64,000 bases of DNA from Hahella ganghwensis DSM 17046 (GCF_000376785.1 NZ_AQXX01000143.1:1-64000), one strand, 5' to 3'. Numbered from the stretch's first letter, positions 26,199-35,110 are shown. The notes: a model not told the origin generated them from the letters alone. Made by a program: numbers and translations.

Positions 26199-27181
26199 AT
26201 CAGGCTCCGGCGTTGGAACTTATTACGATAATCTTTTGGCGTCAGGCCGGTTTTCTGGCGAAACAGTTTGGTGAATGAACTGACGTCTTCGTATCCTACT
26301 GCCATGGTGATCTGGCTGATATTGTCTGAGGTTTCTTCCAGCAGTTTCTTGGCATTTTCCAGGCGCAGTGTCTGCAGATACCCCAATGGAGTATCGCCTG
26401 TTGCAGCTTTAAAACGCCGGGCGAGCGTGCGTGGACTCATGTTGAAACGTTGGGCCAGATCATCGATGCGAATTTCCTCCTGGCAGTGTTCCTCCAGCCA
26501 GTTCTGCACATTGAGAATATCCTCATCCCGATGCATCTTGCGGACGCGAAGAGCTGAATAGCTGGACTGATAAGTGCGTCCCATATCGATGACAAAGGAT
26601 TTGGAGGTTCTGACCGCCATATCATGTCCACAGAATCGTTCAGTCAGATAGAGGGCCATGTCCAGCCAGGCGATACCGCCGCCGGAACAATAGACATTCT
26701 CTGCGGTGGTGATCATTTGCTCCGGCCGCAGATCCACTTTGGGGTAGCGTTGTTTGAATTGTTCCACGTAGGCCCAGTGGGTGGTAGCTGTTTTGCCGTT
26801 CAGAAGTCCTGCCTCGGCCAGCAAAAATACCCCGGTGCAGTTACCGACCACCAAAGAGCCTCGGCTACCAAAGAAATACAGGGTCTCGATCAATTCTGGA
26901 TTGCGTTCCAGTGTGACATCGATATCGCCGGCGATAGTGGGGACGACCAGTATATGATCTGAGTCCACCTGATCAAAACGGGTGTGGGCTTCCAACTGCA
27001 TTTTATTCAGACAGCGGACGGGGCCTCCGTCCACAGAAGCCAGTTGCACCTGGAAGCGGGGAGTCGTGGGTTGATGCTGCCAGAAATTCCAGGTGACTCC
27101 CGCCATGCTCAGTATGTCCATGATCCCTGTAATGGCTGAAGAGAGAGCCAGATCGAATCCCAGTATGGTGACTTTTTGCAT
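26195..27181 (-). CDS. GlxA family transcriptional regulator heading a DNA-repair operon
   Basis: The 328-residue protein has a DJ-1/PfpI domain (VTILGFDLAL, LVVGNCTGVFLLAEAGLL, ATTHWAYVEQF) and a C-terminal AraC HTH (FNMSPRTLARRFKAATG, VGYEDVSSFTKLFRQKTG). The Cys in GNCTG sits at the nucleophile elbow. It resembles the protein at 786 in layout but diverges in sequence, so they are paralogues. The ATG at 27181 is favoured by the family N-terminus, although an in-frame TTG lies 12 codons upstream and both have weak Shine-Dalgarnos. Its stop overlaps the nuclease gene start, so it probably regulates its own operon. Confidence 0.85.
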   Translation of the reverse strand: MQKVTILGFDLALSSAITGIMDILSMAGVTWNFWQHQPTTPRFQVQLASVDGGPVRCLNKMQLEAHTRFDQVDSDHILVVPTIAGDIDVTLERNPELIETLYFFGSRGSLVVGNCTGVFLLAEAGLLNGKTATTHWAYVEQFKQRYPKVDLRPEQMITTAENVYCSGGGIAWLDMALYLTERFCGHDMAVRTSKSFVIDMGRTYQSSYSALRVRKMHRDEDILNVQNWLEEHCQEEIRIDDLAQRFNMSPRTLARRFKAATGDTPLGYLQTLRLENAKKLLEETSDNISQITMAVGYEDVSSFTKLFRQKTGLTPKDYRNKFQRRSLM

Positions 27182-27713
27182 ATGGCCGCCGTTATTGCCC
27201 GATTGTTTTTGATTCAATTATTCAATATATCTTGTGTCGACTTCAGGGAGACGGAGCACAATGCGCTCGACTTGAATACCTTGGTCGCAAAGAAACCGCT
27301 GTAAATAAAACGCACTGGTCGTGAAGAAACAGTATTGTGCCTCATTATGTGGTTGGTGACCATATCAGCCTAGTTAATGTCGATTCAGACAGTGTTGTCG
27401 TATAGGGAAATCTGACAGTCTTGGCATGGCTCAAGGAACGGATGATGTATTTCGTTTCTGAGATGGTTGAATCCACTCCCGATAAAGCAACTTTTAATCC
27501 TGCGATGGTCCGTTTGATGAGCGTCATATGAAACGGTAACAGACCCTCAGCAAGCAGCATTAACATCGCGGGTTTTTTTATCCTCATTCCCTCACTATAC
27601 TTCGGAAATATATTCGATTTTATAAAGGTACCGAAAGGTGCCTGACTTCAGGGAACTGACAATGTCAGTATTGACCATTGGATATCCCTGGATAATGTCT
27701 AAGGAGTTTATGA
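27182..27713. other. Long intergenic region upstream of the repair operon
   Basis: No clear gene was found. A 29-codon plus-strand ORF at 27442-27531 has AAGGA upstream but no recognisable product. An 80-codon minus-strand frame (27345-27587) has a TGAGGGA too close to its ATG and no family resemblance. Promoters for the divergent genes presumably lie at the two ends. Confidence 0.4.
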
Positions 27714-27980
27714 ATGAGCAGTGCCGATGAAGGCCGTCAGGCCAGAATGATCGATGAAATGCGTGGCTTTATTAAAAAAGTCCTGGCGGATCCCACGATT
27801 CCTGCCAAATGTATGGAAATCGCCCGTCGTTTGCATAATGAAGAAAATGCCGACCAGAAAATTGCCGATGAAATCAGTTCGACAACCACCATTCGGATTC
27901 CTGAGGTAATGAGTGAGGCGGATCAGCTCTTTATCGATGTTATTAATGAAGTTCTTGAGGATGAAGCCGCCTTGTATTGA
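27714..27980 (+). CDS. Small hypothetical protein
   Basis: The 88-residue acidic protein is not recognised. It is predicted mostly helical: RQARMIDEMRGFIKKVLADP, then PAKCMEIARRLHNEENADQKIADEISS and a C-terminal acidic helix ending in EDEAALY. No signal peptide or membrane segment is present, so it is cytosolic. AAGGAG stands 7 bases before the ATG, which supports real translation. A strong bidirectional terminator follows, and the next gene is convergent. Confidence 0.65.
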   Translation: MSSADEGRQARMIDEMRGFIKKVLADPTIPAKCMEIARRLHNEENADQKIADEISSTTTIRIPEVMSEADQLFIDVINEVLEDEAALY

Positions 27981-28038
27981 GCCGCAGGCGATGACTAAGG
28001 GGGATCGTTGATCTCTCAAAGCGACACAGAGAGTTGAA

Positions 28039-28063
28039 CAGGGCGCCTCAATCAGGCGCCCTG
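28039..28063. terminator. Bidirectional rho-independent terminator
   Basis: CAGGGCGCCT and AGGCGCCCTG form a 10-bp perfect stem with a 5-base loop between two convergent small genes. GGTTATTT follows on the plus strand and TTCAACTCTC on the minus strand. Confidence 0.75.
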
Positions 28064-28068
28064 GTTAT

Positions 28069-28305
28069 TTAAATCTCATCATAGGGGGAATTAAATACGA
28101 GATTAAACCGGTCTATGCCAGTGGCTCCCACCACTTCCTTTAGTTCCGCAATACTGTGGAACCGCCTGGGCCCTCCATTCACATCCTGCAGTACATCACG
28201 GTGATCCTTGTACTCCAGTTCCGCAATATAGATGTCTCCTTCAAAAGACAATATGTTGACCTGATTGATGTTTTCAGGGTGTCTGCGTAAATCGGCGATG
28301 TTCAT
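28069..28305 (-). CDS. DUF6482-like small protein
   Basis: The 78-residue cytosolic protein resembles the DUF6482 family of Pseudomonas-type gammaproteobacteria: an N-terminal MNIADLRRHP, then VNILSFEGDIYIAELEY, and a region describing a residue-conserved PRRFHSIAELKEVV. The function of the family is unknown. The upstream AGAGGGAATAACGA provides a Shine-Dalgarno. It converges with the small gene at 27714 across a shared terminator. Confidence 0.6.
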   Translation of the reverse strand: MNIADLRRHPENINQVNILSFEGDIYIAELEYKDHRDVLQDVNGGPRRFHSIAELKEVVGATGIDRFNLVFNSPYDEI

Positions 28306-28483
28306 TCGTTATTCCCTCTTTGATTTTCTTGTTTGTGTGGGGGGATCACAAGATCCTGTTCACCTCGTTCATCAGCATAGCGCCAAGTGGGCGTTAAGGC
28401 TAAGTTTTAACCGTCTATACTGATTCCTGCTTCACAAACTTCGTTACGTCCGAGGGTGGAATACAGATTAATATGTCTCTGTA

Positions 28484-28533
28484 GGCAAAATATTGCTTAT
28501 AGGTGATAGTGTGTCGGCAAAAAATTGCTTATA
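28484..28533 (+). promoter_or_regulatory. Paired 18-bp repeats (candidate activator sites for a sigma-54 promoter)
   Basis: GGCAAAATATTGCTTATA (28484-28501) and GGCAAAAAATTGCTTATA (28516-28533) are identical at 17 of 18 bases and 32 bp apart, three helical turns. Each contains the dyad GCAA-N4-TTGC. They lie about 60-110 bases upstream of a -24/-12 promoter, the normal place for enhancer sites of NtrC/DctD-type activators. Confidence 0.7.
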
Positions 28534-28590
28534 TGAGTGAAAGAGTGAAATAAAGTCATATATAAAACAATGAGATATGAGTCGTCCTCA

Positions 28591-28607
28591 TTGGCGCGAG
28601 GCTTGCA
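28591..28607 (+). promoter_or_regulatory. Sigma-54 (-24/-12) promoter of the TAXI TRAP transporter operon
   Basis: TTGGCGCGAGGCTTGCA matches the sigma-54 consensus (TTGGCACG-N4-TTGCA) at all key positions. GG at 28593-28594 and GC at 28605-28606 are separated by exactly 10 bases. Transcription would begin near 28617, about 60 bases before the ATG at 28678. Confidence 0.8.
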
Positions 28608-28677
28608 ATAGCAATGATCAGCTACATGTTTTTATGTTGCTTTGTGCAAGCTCAAAACAAAAACAAGAGGAAAACTT

Positions 28678-29709
28678 ATGTTGAGCCTATCTAAAAACGC
28701 TTTTTGTTCTCGAATCCTGGCAGCAGCCGTTTCTGTTGGTACTCTGTTTGGCTTTTCTGCCGCATCCGGCGCAGAGGACAAAAATTATATTCTGGCAACC
28801 GCGAGTACGGGCGGGACCTACTACCCGGTAGGTGTTGCCATTGCTACCCTGAGTAAAGTCAAGCTGCAGCCAAAGAATGGAATCAGTCTCTCGGCAATCA
28901 ACTCAGCCGGGTCTGGCGAAAACATCAAACTGATGCGTGACAACGAAGCCCAGTTTGCCATTCTGCAGGGGCTGTTTGGTAAGTATGCCTGGGAGGGGAG
29001 CGCCATGTTTTCCGCCGATGGGCAGCAACGTAATTTCCGCTCTGTGACCATGTTGTGGCAGAACGTCGAGCACTTTGTGCTACAGAATGAGTATGTGGAA
29101 AGCGGTACCATCAGCGATATGGCTAAGGCGAAAGGCGAGCGGGTTGCCATGGGTAAACGGAATTCCGGCACTATCGAGTCCAACCGTACGATACTGAGTC
29201 ATTTTGGTTTAGATATTGATAAGGATTATGACCTGCTCTATGCCGGTTATGGGCCCAGCAGCCAGGCATTGCAGGACGGCAAGGTGGCAGCCTTCGGTAC
29301 GCCGGCTGGTGTGCCCGTTAGTGCTGTGATTAATGCCTTCGCCCAACGCTCGGACATCACTTTATTGAGCTTCACTGATGAGCAGGTCAAACAGGCTGAC
29401 GGAAATTTTGACCTGTGGACGCCCTATACCGTCAAAGCGGGAACTTATCCCGGTCTTGATAAGGATATTCAGACGATTGCCCAACCAAACTTTTTGGCGG
29501 TTCGCAATGATCTCGATGAAGAAACCGTCTACCTGCTGACAAAAACCATCTACGAAAACCTTCCATTTCTAAACAGCATTCATAAAGCGACGACAGCCAT
29601 GGCGCTGGACAAGGCGATTGCTGGCCTGCCGGTTCCTCTGCACCCAGGTGCGGCTCGCTACTATAAAGAGCAGGGGATCGATATACCTGCCCGATTGATT
29701 GCGAACTGA
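28678..29709 (+). CDS. TAXI family TRAP transporter solute-binding subunit
   Basis: The 343-residue periplasmic protein has a signal peptide (cleavage near ASGA/EDKN) and the TAXI signature TASTGGTYYPVGVAIATLSK. Later segments GSGENIKLMRDNEAQFAILQ and GPSSQALQDGKVAAFGTPAGVPVSAV are also typical. TAXI proteins deliver organic acids or amino acids (for example glutamate or 2-oxoglutarate in known cases) to a fused TRAP permease; this substrate is unknown. I chose the ATG at 28678 with AGAGGA upstream over a start 12 codons earlier. The permease gene follows after 85 bases, and a sigma-54 promoter with two upstream repeats precedes it. Confidence 0.9.
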   Translation: MLSLSKNAFCSRILAAAVSVGTLFGFSAASGAEDKNYILATASTGGTYYPVGVAIATLSKVKLQPKNGISLSAINSAGSGENIKLMRDNEAQFAILQGLFGKYAWEGSAMFSADGQQRNFRSVTMLWQNVEHFVLQNEYVESGTISDMAKAKGERVAMGKRNSGTIESNRTILSHFGLDIDKDYDLLYAGYGPSSQALQDGKVAAFGTPAGVPVSAVINAFAQRSDITLLSFTDEQVKQADGNFDLWTPYTVKAGTYPGLDKDIQTIAQPNFLAVRNDLDEETVYLLTKTIYENLPFLNSIHKATTAMALDKAIAGLPVPLHPGAARYYKEQGIDIPARLIAN

Positions 29710-29794
29710 TTGCCACTAACGGTTATCTCTGATTGCCGGTCATTTCTCATCGGGAGAGATGGCCGGCCTACCAAGCAAATGAAAGAGGTTTCGC

Positions 29795-31891
29795 ATGCAA
29801 GAATCCGCCGCTGAGTGGATGCTCCTGCGTCGCCACAATGCTCTCTATATCTGGGCGGGGCTGGTGGCAGTAGTACATATCCTGTTTAACATGACAGGCT
29901 GGATCAGTGGATTCTGGCCAAACGTCATACACTTTATCGGGTTTTCATGGTTGTGTGTGGGATGGTATGGGGCCACGGACGAATCAAAAAAACTGAAAAC
30001 GATATACTATGGTCTCGCTCTGGCGGGAACCATCTCTGTGTTGTGGCTATTCTTCAGTGAAGACGCCATTTATGCCAGAGGCATCAAGCTTAGTGTCTAC
30101 GACTGGATCGCCGGTCTGGTGGTGATTGTTGTAGCGCTTGAAATGACAAGGCGTACAGCCGGTTGGCTGATCCCTGTATTGATCCTGATTGCCCTTGGGT
30201 ATGTTGCCTGGTGGGGACAGTACCTGCCGGGAGTCTTCAGGTTTTCCGGTTTGAGCCTGGAAACCATTCTTTTCCGAAGTATATTTGGTGACGATGGAAT
30301 GTTTGGCAGTATTGCCTCCATTTCCTCCAGCTTCGTCATGATGTTTATCATTTTTGGTGCCTTTCTGGTACGTTCCGGCGCTGGCGACTTTATTATCGAA
30401 CTGGCAAAACGTTCCGCAGGTAAGCTTCACGGAGGTCCTGGTTTAATCGCGGTAATATCCTCCGGACTTACCGGCACCATCTCCGGTTCTGCAGTGGCTA
30501 ATACGGCTTCTACCGGTGTCATCACCATTCCGCTGATGAAGAAGGCCGGCTATGATGCCCGTTTTTCTGCGGGGGTTGAGGCGGCTGCCTCTACGGGGGG
30601 GCAATTGATGCCTCCGATCATGGGGGCCGGTGCCTTCGTTATGGCTAATTACACTCAGATCCCCTATACGCAAATTGTCGTCGTGGCGTTTTTACCTGCA
30701 TTACTCTACTTTTTGACCATTGCAGCTTTTGTTCGGCTGCAGGCAAAGAAAAGTGGTATCAAACCCGAAATTCAGAACAACCCGACGCCGCTGCTGGAGA
30801 TGATGAAACAGGGAGGGTTTTCTTTTCTGGTACCAATTGCCTTACTGATAGGTCTACTGATTTATGGTTTGAGTCCTACCTATTCGGCCGGTTTCGCCAT
30901 TCTGGCGGTCATTGCCTCCTCCTGGCTTTCCCCCAACCCCATGGGTCCCAGAGCAGTCATGGATGCGTTGGCATTAGGTGCCAAGAACATGGTGATGACG
31001 GCGTTATTGCTGATTACCATCGGTCTGATCGTCAACGTGGTGGCGACCACGGGAATCGGCAATACATTCTCTTTCATGATTGTGCAGTGGGCTGGCGGTC
31101 AATTGTGGATTGCAATTATATTGATTGCTTTGGCCTCCCTGATTCTTGGTATGGGATTGCCCGTGACCGCCGCTTACATCATGGTGGCAACGATCGCAGC
31201 ACCGGCTTTGCAGCAATTGATTATGGAAAACCACCTGGTTGATCTTCTGATCCAGGGAGCTTTGCCGGAAGCTGCTCAGGTGACCATGCAGTTTGTGGGA
31301 AATATCACGGATGTGAATCTGGCCGCGCCGATGCCTCCTGATCAGGCGGCAGAGATAGTTGCCAGGTTGCCCCGGGATCTGATGCCGACTGTGTTGGATG
31401 TATCGATTGATCCGACATTGGCCACTCTGGCGCTTTTGTCTGCCCACATGATTATCTTCTGGTTGTCTCAGGACAGTAATGTCACGCCGCCGGTGTGCCT
31501 GACGGCATTTACGGCGGCTGCAATTGCCAAAACCAAACCGATGCCGGCGGGGCTGTCCGCCTGGAAGTTGGCAAAAGCGCTATATGTCGTGCCGTTTCTG
31601 TTTGCCTACACGCCTATTCTCAGTGGTAACTGGGCAGAAGCAATCCCTATCTTTGTTTTTGCGGCAGCGGCGATGTATGCCATGGCAGCAGTGTTTACGG
31701 GCTGGCTCAGCCAGTATCTGATTATACCTTTGAGAGTCGTGCTAACCGTTTTGGCTGTACTACTGATATGGCCGACAACTCTGTGGGTGCATATTGCTGC
31801 GCTGGTGGTTTTGATCGCAATCTGGGGGCTTAACCGGCGAGGTGTTTTGGTTCCAGAGGGTCACCTCTCTGGATCTACCCGCGCCGGTTAG
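29795..31891 (+). CDS. TRAP transporter fused permease (TAXI type)
   Basis: The 698-residue inner-membrane protein fuses the small (DctQ-like) and large (DctM-like) TRAP permease subunits. The first 120 residues hold about four hydrophobic segments. A DctM-type domain follows with GLIAVISSGLTGTISGSAVANTAS, TGVITIPLMKKAGY, ATGGQLMPP-type text (here ASTGGQLMPPIMG), and ILGMGLPVTAAYIMVATIAAPAL. The second half repeats the arrangement with SNVTPPVCLTAFTAAAIAKT. Sodium-coupled uptake is the family mechanism. AAAGAGG lies upstream of the ATG. It forms an operon with the TAXI binding protein under the sigma-54 promoter. Confidence 0.9.
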   Translation: MQESAAEWMLLRRHNALYIWAGLVAVVHILFNMTGWISGFWPNVIHFIGFSWLCVGWYGATDESKKLKTIYYGLALAGTISVLWLFFSEDAIYARGIKLSVYDWIAGLVVIVVALEMTRRTAGWLIPVLILIALGYVAWWGQYLPGVFRFSGLSLETILFRSIFGDDGMFGSIASISSSFVMMFIIFGAFLVRSGAGDFIIELAKRSAGKLHGGPGLIAVISSGLTGTISGSAVANTASTGVITIPLMKKAGYDARFSAGVEAAASTGGQLMPPIMGAGAFVMANYTQIPYTQIVVVAFLPALLYFLTIAAFVRLQAKKSGIKPEIQNNPTPLLEMMKQGGFSFLVPIALLIGLLIYGLSPTYSAGFAILAVIASSWLSPNPMGPRAVMDALALGAKNMVMTALLLITIGLIVNVVATTGIGNTFSFMIVQWAGGQLWIAIILIALASLILGMGLPVTAAYIMVATIAAPALQQLIMENHLVDLLIQGALPEAAQVTMQFVGNITDVNLAAPMPPDQAAEIVARLPRDLMPTVLDVSIDPTLATLALLSAHMIIFWLSQDSNVTPPVCLTAFTAAAIAKTKPMPAGLSAWKLAKALYVVPFLFAYTPILSGNWAEAIPIFVFAAAAMYAMAAVFTGWLSQYLIIPLRVVLTVLAVLLIWPTTLWVHIAALVVLIAIWGLNRRGVLVPEGHLSGSTRAG

Positions 31892-31908
31892 ACTTCATCA
31901 GCAAACAG

Positions 31909-31951
31909 CCCGTTTGAGTCCTGGCAACCAAGCTTAAGGATATCAAACGGG
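31909..31951. terminator. Long hairpin between convergent TRAP and phhA genes
   Basis: CCCGTTTGA (31909-31917) pairs with TCAAACGGG (31943-31951), and inside it TCCT pairs with AGGA. It sits between two convergent stop codons and probably terminates both transcripts, although no long T run is present. Confidence 0.5.
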
Positions 31952-31985
31952 GTGTCCGTATCTGTCACTGCCGGTTAGGGGCTGA

Positions 31986-32819
31986 TTATGCTGATTTGGC
32001 GTCTTCCTTCGGTGGGAATGCCGGTTCAAACATGCCCAGTTCTTCGGCCTTTTTCATCGCGGAAAACAGATCCATGTGAGCGACCTTAAAGAGATCTTCG
32101 ATATTTTCCAGCACGTAGTATATTGGCTGCATTATATCGATGCGATAGGGGGTTCTGAACACATCAACAAGGTCAAATGGACGCAAATCCGGTTCACTGC
32201 TGCAGGCGTATTGGGTTTCTCCGATGGAAGACAGTATACCACCGCCATATACACGAATACCCTCAGGGGTTTGAAGTAGTCCGAACTCCACCGTGAACCA
32301 GTAAAGTCGTTCCAGGAATGTTCTCTCAGTGTCTCCGGCTTCCAGGCCAAGCTTTCCGTAAGTTTCTGTAAAAGCGGCAAAACTCGGGTTGGTCAACATG
32401 GTGCAGTGACCGAAAACTTCATGGAAAATATCAGGTTCTTCCAGGTAATTCAGTTCTTCTCGTGTTCGAATGAATGTAGCACAGGGGAATCGTTTATTGG
32501 CAAGTAAGTTACAAAAGGTGGTAAAGGGAATTAACGCGGGGACTGCCGCGGCCCCCCAGCCAGTGGCATGGCCAAGTGGTTCGGAAACTTCTGCCAATTG
32601 AGGAATACGGTCTTGTGGTAAATTTAGCAACTCCATGCCATGGACGAACTCCTGGCAGGCGACGCCTTTGACGGCGGGTTGTTGACGTTGAATCAGATCC
32701 CGCCAAACTGAGTCTTCTTCGACGGTATAGTTAATCAGGCCGTTTGCATCAGGCGTTTTGGCCGTGTATTTGGAGCCGGGTACGGCTTCGATAACGATAT
32801 TGTTTGCATTGCTGCCCAT
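31986..32819 (-). CDS. phhA: Phenylalanine 4-monooxygenase
   Basis: The 277-residue enzyme hydroxylates phenylalanine to tyrosine using tetrahydrobiopterin and non-haem iron. Iron ligands are clear: His133 and His138 in PDIFHEVFGHCTML and Glu178 in FTVEFGLL. Upstream text TTFCNLLANKRFPCATFIR and ELNYLEEPD, and the later GGGILSSIGETQYACSS, are typical. The length equals single-domain bacterial enzymes (about 260-300). I chose the ATG at 32819 with GAGGG upstream rather than a TTG five codons earlier. No pterin dehydratase (phhB) or PhhR regulator gene adjoins it. It converges with the TRAP operon. Confidence 0.9.
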   Translation of the reverse strand: MGSNANNIVIEAVPGSKYTAKTPDANGLINYTVEEDSVWRDLIQRQQPAVKGVACQEFVHGMELLNLPQDRIPQLAEVSEPLGHATGWGAAAVPALIPFTTFCNLLANKRFPCATFIRTREELNYLEEPDIFHEVFGHCTMLTNPSFAAFTETYGKLGLEAGDTERTFLERLYWFTVEFGLLQTPEGIRVYGGGILSSIGETQYACSSEPDLRPFDLVDVFRTPYRIDIMQPIYYVLENIEDLFKVAHMDLFSAMKKAEELGMFEPAFPPKEDAKSA

Positions 32820-33106
32820 ATTTGACACCCTCAACGCTCAGGATGGGTAAACCCTGGTGCGTACATGACTACATTATGCGCCTGTAACCTCATAAAAGTT
32901 AAAGGCATTTTTGTAAAGTCGGTGACGTTCGCTTGTGGCGATCATCGACGATTGTGAGGTCGGAAGGATAATTCCGGCCGGGCCATATAGTTTTGTGGCG
33001 ACTTACATCACATAGTCATGATTTAAACGCTTATCATCGTTGTTGTCTACCTTGCAATGCCTTTGAATTGGCATAAGAATGTCTATCACGAATAGGGGGA
33101 GAGGTG

Positions 33107-34348
33107 ATGGAAGTTCAGTCAGTCGGGACAGGAACTTCTTCGCTGGATATTCTGATGGCTCGTCAGCCGATCTATAACAGCGAGAACAAGCTGTTTGGAT
33201 ATGAACTACTGTTTCGTAATGCTGATGGATTAAGTGCAGAGGTTTTCGGCGGGGAAAAAGCAACCAGTCAGGTTGTCGTTAATCTTTGCACGAGTATCAA
33301 TGCCCAATTTGATACTTTCAGGCAGCCTCTGTTTATCAATATCACTACGGATTTTCTGGACTCTGAATCATTTCTGCCGATTAACCCGGAAGGTGTGGTG
33401 CTCGAACTTGCTCACGATACAGTGGTGACCGATTCCCTACTGTTGAAGTTGGCTGAACTAAGTCACAAGGGCTATCGTTTTGCGCTTGACGGACATCATC
33501 CGGACAAAACAGACGTTGCGCTCTTCCCATACCTGGATCATGTCAAGCTGGACGTTTCACAGCTTGGTGCCGAAGAACTGGAGGAGGTGGTCAGCAGGCT
33601 GGATCAGTACACTTTCGATCTGATTGCAGGAAAGGTGGAAACCCCTGAAGAGTATCGGCAGTGCAGGGAATTGGGCTTCAGTCTGTTTCAAGGCTATTTT
33701 CTGGCACGCCCGGACAAAATTCTGGGTAAAACTATTAATCCGAGTCTTCAAGGCCTGATGCAGGTGCTGCGGCAGGTGCAATCCAAAACGTCGTCTATTG
33801 AAGATGTGTCCGAAGCGGTATCCCGTGAGCCGAAGCTGGTCTACCAAGTACTCAGGATTCTGAATAGCCCGGCATGCAGGCTTCAAAGGAAAATCGACAC
33901 GATCCGAGAGGCCTTGGTGCTACTGGGGCTGAATCAGCTCAGAGAGTGGACCATGCTGATTATGTTGGCCTCTTCCGGGGAGCAGAACGTTGAGCTGGTG
34001 AGAATTCTACTGACTCGTGCCCGCGCCTGTGAACATTTTGCACAAGTGCGCGATTTGCCCTCACCGGAACAATTCTTTATGGCTGGCATGCTATCCGGTA
34101 TCGATTTACTGCTGGAGGCTGACAAGAAGGTGCTTCTTGATCAGATTAGTGTGTCTCCTGAGGTGGTTGCGGCACTGCTCAACAATGAAGGGGCCATGGG
34201 GCAAATCCTGAAGCAAATTGGTATGATTGAGCAGCGCGACTGGGACTCACTCAACGAGCTTCCTTTCGAGTTATATCAGGATGTTTTTGATGCATATCAT
34301 GAAGCCGGTGTCTGGGCGCATGAAATGTTAAGTCTTATTTATACCTGA
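33107..34348 (+). CDS. EAL and HDOD domain signalling protein (YuxH/CdgJ type)
   Basis: The 413-residue protein pairs an EAL-like domain (about 15-205) with an HDOD domain (about 205-400). The usual EAL motif reads YELLFRN, and the downstream metal residues typical of active phosphodiesterases are not obvious; DHVKLDVSQLG replaces DxxKID. This fits the YuxH/CdgJ family, which influences motility or biofilm without necessarily cleaving c-di-GMP. The HDOD part begins near LQGLMQVLRQVQS and includes LVYQVLRILNSPACRLQRKIDTI. GGGGGAGAGG precedes the ATG at 33107; a GTG lies one codon upstream. Confidence 0.87.
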   Translation: MEVQSVGTGTSSLDILMARQPIYNSENKLFGYELLFRNADGLSAEVFGGEKATSQVVVNLCTSINAQFDTFRQPLFINITTDFLDSESFLPINPEGVVLELAHDTVVTDSLLLKLAELSHKGYRFALDGHHPDKTDVALFPYLDHVKLDVSQLGAEELEEVVSRLDQYTFDLIAGKVETPEEYRQCRELGFSLFQGYFLARPDKILGKTINPSLQGLMQVLRQVQSKTSSIEDVSEAVSREPKLVYQVLRILNSPACRLQRKIDTIREALVLLGLNQLREWTMLIMLASSGEQNVELVRILLTRARACEHFAQVRDLPSPEQFFMAGMLSGIDLLLEADKKVLLDQISVSPEVVAALLNNEGAMGQILKQIGMIEQRDWDSLNELPFELYQDVFDAYHEAGVWAHEMLSLIYT

Positions 34349-34449
34349 ATCCGCTGATGTTAATGGACGTATAAGGTTCCACAGCTTTCATGCGTTTATT
34401 CCGCCATTGTTTTGTTAAGAATTATTCTATTTGAGAAAGGAAGCCGTTC

Positions 34450-34965
34450 ATGGGCGAAGTTATAATCACTCCAATTCAGGAAAGTAATGCCGGCGATGAG
34501 GTATTGGAAGCTTTACTGACCTTAAATGCCGCCGAAGTGCCTCATGTCGGAGAATTGGATCTTAAGGAGCTGCGTGAGCTTCTGTCGCAGTCTTACTACA
34601 CCGGTATTGCTCGTGATGAAAATAAAATTGCGGGGTTCATTGTTGCCATGCTGCCGGGTGTGGACTATCAAAGCCTGAATTATCGATGGTTTGCGGAAAA
34701 CTATGAACGATTTCTCTACGTGGATAGAATCGTTGTCGCACCAGACTATAAGGGTAGAGGTATCGGTCGCCGCCTATATCAGGCGGTAGCAGACCACAAT
34801 CCTGTCGATGCTCTGATCTTAGGCTGTGAAGTAAACCTTAAACCCTTAAACCAGGACTCCCTGGATTTTCATGCAAGACTTGGTTTCAGTGAAGTGGGTC
34901 AGCAGGATACCGAAGGCGGTAAGAAGCGGGTATCGCTATTGGCGCTGGATCTGCATCCCTCCTGA
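34450..34965 (+). CDS. GNAT family N-acetyltransferase
   Basis: The 171-residue protein shows the GNAT fold with RIVVAPDYKGRGIGRRLYQAVAD, the acetyl-CoA binding motif, then ALILGCEVNLKPLNQDSLDFHARLGFSEVGQQ. This resembles the sub-branch that has VNxxPxN before the last helix, often annotated as small-molecule or aminoglycoside-type acetyltransferases. Substrate is unknown. GAGAAAGGAAG precedes the ATG. An 11-bp hairpin overlaps the stop codon. Confidence 0.85.
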   Translation: MGEVIITPIQESNAGDEVLEALLTLNAAEVPHVGELDLKELRELLSQSYYTGIARDENKIAGFIVAMLPGVDYQSLNYRWFAENYERFLYVDRIVVAPDYKGRGIGRRLYQAVADHNPVDALILGCEVNLKPLNQDSLDFHARLGFSEVGQQDTEGGKKRVSLLALDLHPS

Positions 34966-34984
34966 CAGAATGTTGTCAGGAGGG
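34957..34984 (+). terminator. Terminator hairpin overlapping the GNAT stop codon
   Basis: CCCTCCTGACA and TGTCAGGAGGG form an 11-bp perfect stem with a 6-base loop; the TGA stop lies inside the left arm. A moderately T-rich stretch follows. Confidence 0.65.
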
Positions 34985-35110
34985 CACTGTATACTTTGCT
35001 TTGATTTCAGGTGACGCTGCTGTAAAAAAACTGGTGGCAGGTGTTATCCAATGAAAGTCATAAAAATGTTTTGATAACGGGTATACAGTAAATTCACAAG
35101 GAGCTAAACC

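Noticed and set aside
27345-27587. 80-codon minus-strand ORF in the gap before the repair operon
   Set aside because: Shine-Dalgarno-like GAGG is too close to the ATG and the product has no resemblance to any family; kept only as a note.
33020-33100. Possible sigma-54 promoter (TTGGCATAAGAATG) before the EAL-HDOD gene
   Set aside because: The -24 half is present but there is no GC at the correct -12 position.
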